Source: a virus | Strand: one strand, 5' to 3' | DNA: 42,774 nucleotides | IMG/VR virus record: IMGVR_UViG_3300043219_000161 | Location: 1 to 42,774 of that record | Part shown: in pieces, positions 38,547-42,774 of the stretch | Layout: each line of letters opens with the position of its first letter | Position numbering within the stretch: the first letter of the stretch is position 1 | Notes under the pieces: model-generated | What the model saw: the letters and a program-made list of their open reading frames with translations, nothing else | What the model was told of the DNA's origin: nothing | The model's database searches: none | Translations under genes and position numbers: made by a program

Positions 38547-39071
38547 ATGACAGTACAATTCAATGATTTATTAAAAAAACAATCTGGGTTCTGGGATTAT
38601 AACGATCTTGCGACTCTAACAACACCAATAACAATTCCAGGTACAGGCGCATGGACCCCATTGACAAACGATGGTGAGGGACCGAATTCAAATAGTGTCA
38701 ATAAACCAACTGACATCGTAAACGTTTATGATGTACTTACAGATCTATTTGATTTTAGTGAGTTAGCAATAGGCGACAGGTTGGAAATAAGGCTCGATTT
38801 GTTATTAACAACAACGTCCGTCAACACAGAGATAGAAGTACAGTTAGAAGTTGGACAGGGTTCACCATCTAATTTTACACAATCATACATATCACCATCA
38901 AACTTTAAATCGACCGTGGTAGATTCACCATTGAACAGGTATAATTTTGTATACATTGGCGGACAGGATATTATAGATAACCCGGCTCAGTTTCAAATGA
39001 GGGCCGATAGTGAGTGTACAGTAAAGGTTGTAGGGTGGGCGTGTAGCTTTGAAACAAGAAGCGTGTCGTAA
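38547..39071 (+). CDS. Virion-associated beta-rich protein, 174 aa
   Basis: Nine bases after the SGNH gene, with AGAGGACAAC upstream. It is beta-rich (PITIPGTGAWTPLTNDGEGP, then jelly-roll-like strands LEIRLDLLLTTTSVNTEIEVQLEVG). Such short proteins after fibres often form fibre tips, adaptors or chaperones. No specific family is recognised. Confidence 0.6.
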   Translation: MTVQFNDLLKKQSGFWDYNDLATLTTPITIPGTGAWTPLTNDGEGPNSNSVNKPTDIVNVYDVLTDLFDFSELAIGDRLEIRLDLLLTTTSVNTEIEVQLEVGQGSPSNFTQSYISPSNFKSTVVDSPLNRYNFVYIGGQDIIDNPAQFQMRADSECTVKVVGWACSFETRSVS

Positions 39072-39093
39072 TTAATAAAAGGCAGATGAGAGA

Positions 39094-39369
39094 ATGAAAT
39101 TAGATGAAGTACCTTGGCAGATATGGTCACTTTTAGGAGGTCAATTGATAGCATTTGTATTCGCATGGGGCAGGGCTTTACTTACAATCTCCACCCTTAA
39201 AAAAGATATTGTAACGGTTAAAGAGGATTTTAAACAAGCAATTGATGATCTGAAGAAAGAAAATCATGAGCAAAATAAAACAACTTCCTCTATGTATGAT
39301 AAGGTTTCAGCGACAAGGGAAGATGTTGCAGAGATTAAAGGCATGTTAGGTTCAAGAGTTAACGATTGA
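39094..39369 (+). CDS. Membrane-anchored coiled-coil protein, holin- or i-spanin-like, 91 aa
   Basis: One helix near residues 10-33 (WSLLGGQLIAFVFAWGRALLTI) precedes a charged coiled coil to the C-terminus. This shape fits inner-membrane spanins or one-pass holins. It lies two genes before the endolysin, so a lysis role is likely though the exact role is not fixed. No outer spanin lipoprotein was found nested in it. Confidence 0.6.
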   Translation: MKLDEVPWQIWSLLGGQLIAFVFAWGRALLTISTLKKDIVTVKEDFKQAIDDLKKENHEQNKTTSSMYDKVSATREDVAEIKGMLGSRVND

Positions 39370-39377
39370 GGTAAATT

Positions 39378-39827
39378 ATGAGACAAGATCTTTTAACCAA
39401 TTGGATATACAAAAACCTGAAAGGCGGTGTTTGCCCGTTACACAACGATTGGTTTGAACCCAACGGCACAGGAGCAGAGCCAGATGGAACAAAGCTAAAT
39501 TCTTTATCTAGGTGGGCGCTTGCACAAATGCCTTGGGATGATATCTTAAATGAGGAAGCCGTTCCAGTTCATGATTGGCGCTGTCACATTGGGAATCACC
39601 CATCGAATCTATCTTTTAAAGGCACCACACTTGAGTTTGAAATAAATGTTGAGAAAGGCATTAAGCGCTGGGTAAGCTCTGTTGCGTGGTATAGAAGGGC
39701 CATAAGAAAGACAGCTTATTTTATTGTACTTCGATTCCTTGATGAGATTTATGCTTTGGCGGTCGGGTCAACTGATGCAGGTCGAAAGGCTTATGATTCA
39801 AACTCATGCACTGTTGAAGGCGGTTAA
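39378..39827 (+). CDS. Hypothetical lysis-region protein, 149 aa
   Basis: Soluble at the N-terminus, with a hydrophobic helix late (KTAYFIVLRFLDEIYALAV, about residues 112-130). The VPVHDWRC segment and the late helix faintly recall DUF1353 proteins found in phage lysis regions; this is a weak match. The start is eight bases after the previous stop, with GAGGTAAATT upstream. Confidence 0.5.
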   Translation: MRQDLLTNWIYKNLKGGVCPLHNDWFEPNGTGAEPDGTKLNSLSRWALAQMPWDDILNEEAVPVHDWRCHIGNHPSNLSFKGTTLEFEINVEKGIKRWVSSVAWYRRAIRKTAYFIVLRFLDEIYALAVGSTDAGRKAYDSNSCTVEGG

Positions 39828-39829
39828 TC

Positions 39830-40261
39830 ATGAATAAATGGAGTAACGACTCGAAAGAGATATTAAATCAACTACACCCAAACCTTCAGTTATTAATGAC
39901 TAAGGTTTTGCAGATAGTCGATATTAAGTTAATCAACGGATTGAGAGATCATGTAAAGCAAATGCAATACATGGCAGAGGGCAAAACAAAGCTTGCGTGG
40001 CCGCTGAGTTGCCATAACAGAACGTCTGACGAGTCCTTGGAGCGCTTCGAGTATGATCTATCTGATGCGGTAGATGTTGCTCCGTGGCCTTCTCTGTATT
40101 CGGATAGAGAGCAAATGATATATTTGGCTGGTGTGATTACTGGTGTTGCTGCTGAGATTGGCATTAAGATTCGTATTGGTGCAGATTGGAACGGTGACGG
40201 TGTATTGAATAATAAAAAGAATGACTTTTTTGATTGTAATCATATTGAATTGGTTCATTAA
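39830..40261 (+). CDS. M15-family endolysin (T5-like L-alanyl-D-glutamate peptidase)
   Basis: It cuts peptide cross-links of the cell wall at lysis. The pattern is visible: NQLHPNLQLL, LINGLRDHVKQMQYMAEGKTKL, SCHN...DLSDAVDVAPW, GADWNGDG and DFFDCNHIEL, giving the zinc ligands His, Asp and His of M15C peptidases. At 143 aa it is of normal length and lacks a separate wall-binding domain, as in Gram-negative phages. It begins two bases after the previous gene. Confidence 0.85.
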   Translation: MNKWSNDSKEILNQLHPNLQLLMTKVLQIVDIKLINGLRDHVKQMQYMAEGKTKLAWPLSCHNRTSDESLERFEYDLSDAVDVAPWPSLYSDREQMIYLAGVITGVAAEIGIKIRIGADWNGDGVLNNKKNDFFDCNHIELVH

Positions 40262-40262
40262 A

Positions 40263-40324
40263 CAACCGCGACACACAAGAATATAATGAACTTTGAAACA
40301 ATTCTTGATGTGTGGCGCGGGTTG
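40263..40324. terminator. Large inverted repeat between convergent genes
   Basis: The arms 40263-40282 and 40301-40324 pair almost fully (CAACC-GCG...ACACA-AGAAT with ATTCTTG...TGTGTGGCGCGGGTTG, with small bulges). It lies exactly between the rightward endolysin stop and the leftward rtcB stop. It is a probable bidirectional terminator, although the U tracts on both sides are short. Confidence 0.65.
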
Positions 40325-40326
40325 AA

Positions 40327-41484
40327 TTATCCTTTTATTACTGCTAATGGTGTTAATTCCACCAATATCTCACACAAGTCTTTCTGATTATCCATTACTA
40401 CATGAATATCTTTGTATGCACCTGGAGCTTCGTCAAGATCTTTTTTGCCTCTCATTGCGTGCAATACACCTTGATCATCCAATAACTTCTTTTCAGTCTC
40501 AAAATCTAATTCTCTTTGGGCTTGCTTTCTACCCATAGCACGACCCGCACCGTGAGAACACGACTCAAAAGAATCTTTATTACCTAACCCTCTAACAATG
40601 TAAGATTTTGTTCCTTGAGAACCTGGAATCATGCCAATTTCACCAACTTTAGCAGAAGTAGCGCCTTTACGATGAACCATAACATTCTTACCGAAATGAT
40701 TCTCCATTCTAGCATAGTTATGTGATTCATTAATCAGCTTAGAAGTAGGTATAACTCCGCAAACATCTTTAAACGACTCAACAATACGTTTCATCATTAA
40801 CTTTCTGTTAGCAAGTGCGAAATCTACACAAAAGTTCATTTCATTAATATAATCTAGAGCTAAAACGCAATCCATAGGAATGAACGCTAAATCAGTATCT
40901 TTCTCTACTTTTGAATACCAAAACTCATTTGATGCTTTGGCCTTATCATTGTAGAAGTCACAAACCTGTTTACCTAAATTCCTTGAGCCAGAGTGTATCA
41001 TTATCCATATGTAACCATCATCACCTTTCTGAATCTCTATAAAATGATTGCCACCGCCTAGAGTACCCAATGACTTTAACGCATTTTCCTTATGAAATTC
41101 CGCAACTGGTAGATTACCAAATTCACGATTAAATTCTCCTTCTTGTATTTCGCTATGTTTTTTGAACCCCACAGGAACACGACTACGAATTAAGCCCATT
41201 ACTTTCTTTAAGTCTTCAGTGGAAATATCTTTTAATGGCATTTGTAATGCGCACATACCGCACCCTATATCAACACCAACAGCATTAGGTATTACTACAC
41301 CTTCAGTAGCTAAAACACCACCTATAGGCATACCGTAGCCTTGGTGTGAATCGGGCATAATAGCAATATGACTATAAGTGAAAGGAAGATTCGCCATGTT
41401 TTTTGCTTGCTCTAAGGCCCCTTCTTCTAAATTATCTAACCACATCTTTATTGGTTTATTTGCATCAGTATTTACTTTCATCAT
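40327..41484 (-). CDS. rtcB: RtcB RNA ligase
   Basis: RtcB joins 2',3'-cyclic phosphate or 3'-phosphate RNA ends to 5'-OH ends using GTP and manganese. The family motifs are visible: MPDSHQGYGMPIGGV, NAVGVDIGCGM (metal Cys), LGGGNHFIEIQ, IHSGSRNLGK, and SCSHGAGRAMGR with the guanylated His (about residue 311). The 385-aa form is shorter than the E. coli enzyme but has all main motifs. It is the last gene of the leftward early unit and starts at the MazG-like stop (TAATGATG). Confidence 0.95.
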   Translation of the reverse strand: MMKVNTDANKPIKMWLDNLEEGALEQAKNMANLPFTYSHIAIMPDSHQGYGMPIGGVLATEGVVIPNAVGVDIGCGMCALQMPLKDISTEDLKKVMGLIRSRVPVGFKKHSEIQEGEFNREFGNLPVAEFHKENALKSLGTLGGGNHFIEIQKGDDGYIWIMIHSGSRNLGKQVCDFYNDKAKASNEFWYSKVEKDTDLAFIPMDCVLALDYINEMNFCVDFALANRKLMMKRIVESFKDVCGVIPTSKLINESHNYARMENHFGKNVMVHRKGATSAKVGEIGMIPGSQGTKSYIVRGLGNKDSFESCSHGAGRAMGRKQAQRELDFETEKKLLDDQGVLHAMRGKKDLDEAPGAYKDIHVVMDNQKDLCEILVELTPLAVIKG

Positions 41485-41801
41485 TAACCCTTTGTTACTA
41501 GTTTATCATGTAAAAATTCCCCATCCAACATCTTACCGTCACGCTTAGTATTCTTATCATACGCAAGTTGCAGACATTCTTCAGGAGTGAAATTATTTAT
41601 TTGGCATAGATTGATTATAACCGTTAAGCAGTCGCCTATCTCTGTTTTCCTATCGGCCTCACTCTCACATATAAACGCATCCCTAACCTCCTGAACCTCT
41701 TCAAATAGCTTCTCAGTCTGCTTCTCATTGGTTGCTGATTTGTAGAGGCCTTTTGCTCTCCAGTGGTTTATTGTTGCGAATTTTAGTAGCTCAAATGTCA
41801 T
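41484..41801 (-). CDS. MazG-like nucleotide pyrophosphohydrolase, 105 aa
   Basis: The segment EKLFEEVQEVRDA (E-E-x-x-E) followed by EIGDCLTVIINLC (E-x-x-D) is the metal-binding signature of the MazG/dUTPase-like all-alpha pyrophosphohydrolases. Phage MazG proteins may lower (p)ppGpp or remove unwanted nucleotides. A single-domain version of about 100 aa is normal for phages. It overlaps the rtcB start by one base. The start at 41801 has GTGGAAAAAGTAAT upstream. Confidence 0.8.
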   Translation of the reverse strand: MTFELLKFATINHWRAKGLYKSATNEKQTEKLFEEVQEVRDAFICESEADRKTEIGDCLTVIINLCQINNFTPEECLQLAYDKNTKRDGKMLDGEFLHDKLVTKG

Positions 41802-41845
41802 ATTACTTTTTCCACTGGGCTTTGCGAGTTGTTATTATGTATGTG

Positions 41846-42082
41846 TTATTGGTTGTTGTTGTCATTACAAGCGCCCTCCGGTAAATTTATTATAAGAGAA
41901 TCGACTACAACTATTTTCTTTTCTCGCATTATTTCAATTATCAGGATTTGAGATTTTGCCACTTCTTTTATCAACACCCTGTTTTGGTGGGAGTTAATCA
42001 ATATTATTATTAAGCAAGTTAATGGGATTCCAATAGCCAGCCCCTGTAAAAATCCTTTGGTTAGGTCTTTTATTATTTTCAT
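41846..42082 (-). CDS. Small membrane protein, 78 aa
   Basis: Residues about 12-29 (LQGLAIGIPLTCLIIILI) form a transmembrane helix near the N-terminus, followed by a charged region (KEVAKSQILIIEIMREKK). The ATG overlaps the stop of the YopX gene (ATGA) with GAGGTAAAGTC upstream. A C-terminal Asn-rich tail. Function unknown. Confidence 0.6.
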   Translation of the reverse strand: MKIIKDLTKGFLQGLAIGIPLTCLIIILINSHQNRVLIKEVAKSQILIIEIMREKKIVVVDSLIINLPEGACNDNNNQ

Positions 42083-42393
42083 GACTTTACCTCTAATAGT
42101 TCAGGGTTTTGGTGAATGTTGCCGATTACAACTCCATCAACATCAACTCTATACCCATACACCCCTGACTTATATTCACCCATTGAATATTTCTCCATAC
42201 CAACCTCGTATTTATACCCTGTGATAATCTCAATTATATCGCCCTCAAAAATCTTATCTCCGTTTTTGTCTTTGAGCCCCGTGTATTGCATAACCACCAT
42301 ACCAGCTTCTATCATTTCCTCTAGGCCTATACATTGATACATTCCTGAGTTATCTGATTTATCAAATCCTCTAAATTCTTTTTCGTGTTTCAT
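42079..42393 (-). CDS. YopX-family protein, 104 aa
   Basis: The family pattern is clear: FRGFDKS, QYTGLKDKNGDKIFEGDII and the ending VIGNIHQNPELLEV. YopX proteins are small beta-rich proteins of phages without known activity. It overlaps the junction-spanning gene by one base (TAATG) and the membrane protein gene by four. Length is slightly shorter than the usual 110-140 aa. Confidence 0.85.
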   Translation of the reverse strand: MKHEKEFRGFDKSDNSGMYQCIGLEEMIEAGMVVMQYTGLKDKNGDKIFEGDIIEIITGYKYEVGMEKYSMGEYKSGVYGYRVDVDGVVIGNIHQNPELLEVKS

Positions 42394-42774
42394 TATACTT
42401 CCCTCAACTTAAAATGCACATGCAACCGACCATCCTCAACCTCATAAATCCTCTGAGGCTCCAACTCCTTACCCTTCTCATACGCCCCAGCAAATGTAGA
42501 TTCGACATAATCCCAGGCCCAGTGAACGCCCTCAGTATTACGATCATGGTCTTCTGCATCGTCTATCAATTCACGCTCACTCAGGATTATAACGAACTCA
42601 GTCAGGTGGTTAGTTTCTCGTATATCAATATGCTCAAGTACTAACCCGAATAAATCTTCCAGTACAAATCTTGGTTGCACGAAATCGAAATGCTCCAACT
42701 CCGAAACAGGCTTCTCAACTGACGGGTTAATATTGTACCTATGAGTTCCCGACTTACTATACTTCGCAAAGTTA
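42393..42774 (-). CDS. C-terminal part of the 169-aa junction-spanning protein
   Basis: The stop at 42393 overlaps the YopX start. Reading upstream, the frame is open to the end of the window at 42774 and continues at base 127 of the left end, reaching the ATG at 255. The C-terminal half (about residues 69-169) contains an acidic YESTFAGAYEKGKELEPQRIYEVEDGRLHVHFKLREV segment ending in beta strands. Family unknown. The TTG that would give a 101-aa product at 42698 is not needed. Confidence 0.85.
   Translation of the reverse strand, partial: NFAKYSKSGTHRYNINPSVEKPVSELEHFDFVQPRFVLEDLFGLVLEHIDIRETNHLTEFVIILSERELIDDAEDHDRNTEGVHWAWDYVESTFAGAYEKGKELEPQRIYEVEDGRLHVHFKLREV
42648..42774. repeat. Direct terminal repeat, right copy
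   Basis: Exact copy of bases 1-127. See the left copy for interpretation as a circularisation overlap. Confidence 0.95.

Noticed and set aside
42393-42698. A 101-aa gene starting at TTG 42698
   Set aside because: This start is an artefact of the linear cut; the same frame continues through the joined ends to a proper ATG with a ribosome-binding site at 255.
1-42774. Lysogeny genes, CRISPR arrays, transposases, a diversity-generating reverse transcriptase or tRNA genes
   Set aside because: No integrase, recombinase, reverse transcriptase, transposase, spaced repeat array or convincing tRNA was found when reading the proteins and gaps.

Overview
The window is one complete circular genome of a tailed double-stranded DNA phage with a long-tail (siphovirus-like) gene set. 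Its last 127 bases repeat its first 127 bases exactly, so the unique circle is 42,647 bp and one leftward gene (169 codons) is cut by the arbitrary linear ends. I see no integrase, excisionase or recognisable CI-like repressor, so a strictly lytic life style is the simplest reading. The DNA looks AT-rich. A T5-like M15 endolysin, a lipobox protein, an SGNH hydrolase in the tail-fibre region and a family 25 (LPS-type) glycosyltransferase suggest a Gram-negative host. That is inference, and I cannot name the host.

Layout. (1) A leftward early unit starts at a strong sigma70-like promoter (4021-4049, minus strand), crosses the contig junction and ends at 40327. In transcription order it carries two tiny ORFs, a single-strand-binding-like protein, a YqaJ/lambda-Exo-type nuclease, a coiled-coil protein, an unusual structured non-coding stretch, a small membrane protein, a second structured stretch, small unknown genes, a YopX protein, a MazG-like nucleotide pyrophosphohydrolase and an RtcB RNA ligase. 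(2) A rightward early/middle unit (4131-14286) is packed with small overlapping genes, many with Cys-pair zinc ribbons. It includes a winged-helix-like protein, an HNH protein, a replication-initiator-like protein, Lar-like zinc ribbons, an orphan DNA methyltransferase and a lipoprotein. (3) Packaging and head genes (14375-19057): TerS-like, TerL, portal and a MuF-like protein. (4) A leftward island of 14 small genes (19044-22539) interrupts the structural genes. (5) Head and tail genes (22742-39071): scaffold, major capsid, capsid-cement-like, connector and tail-completion genes, tail tube, tail chaperone with a probable -1 frameshift, tape measure, tail-tip proteins, glycosyltransferase and SGNH-hydrolase fibre. 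(6) A lysis region (39094-40261) ends at a large inverted repeat facing the rtcB gene.

The most unusual content is non-coding. Two rightward leaders (6193-6285 and 10055-10172) share one architecture: an upstream segment complementary to the loop of a terminator-like hairpin. In the second, a further copy overlaps the ribosome-binding site of the next gene. Two multibranched inverted-repeat elements (736-888 and 1135-1225) lie in the leftward unit, and a hairpin-rich gap sits inside the antisense island. These are the best candidates for undescribed biology here. All functional statements come from reading motifs and gene order; no database search or folding program was run.
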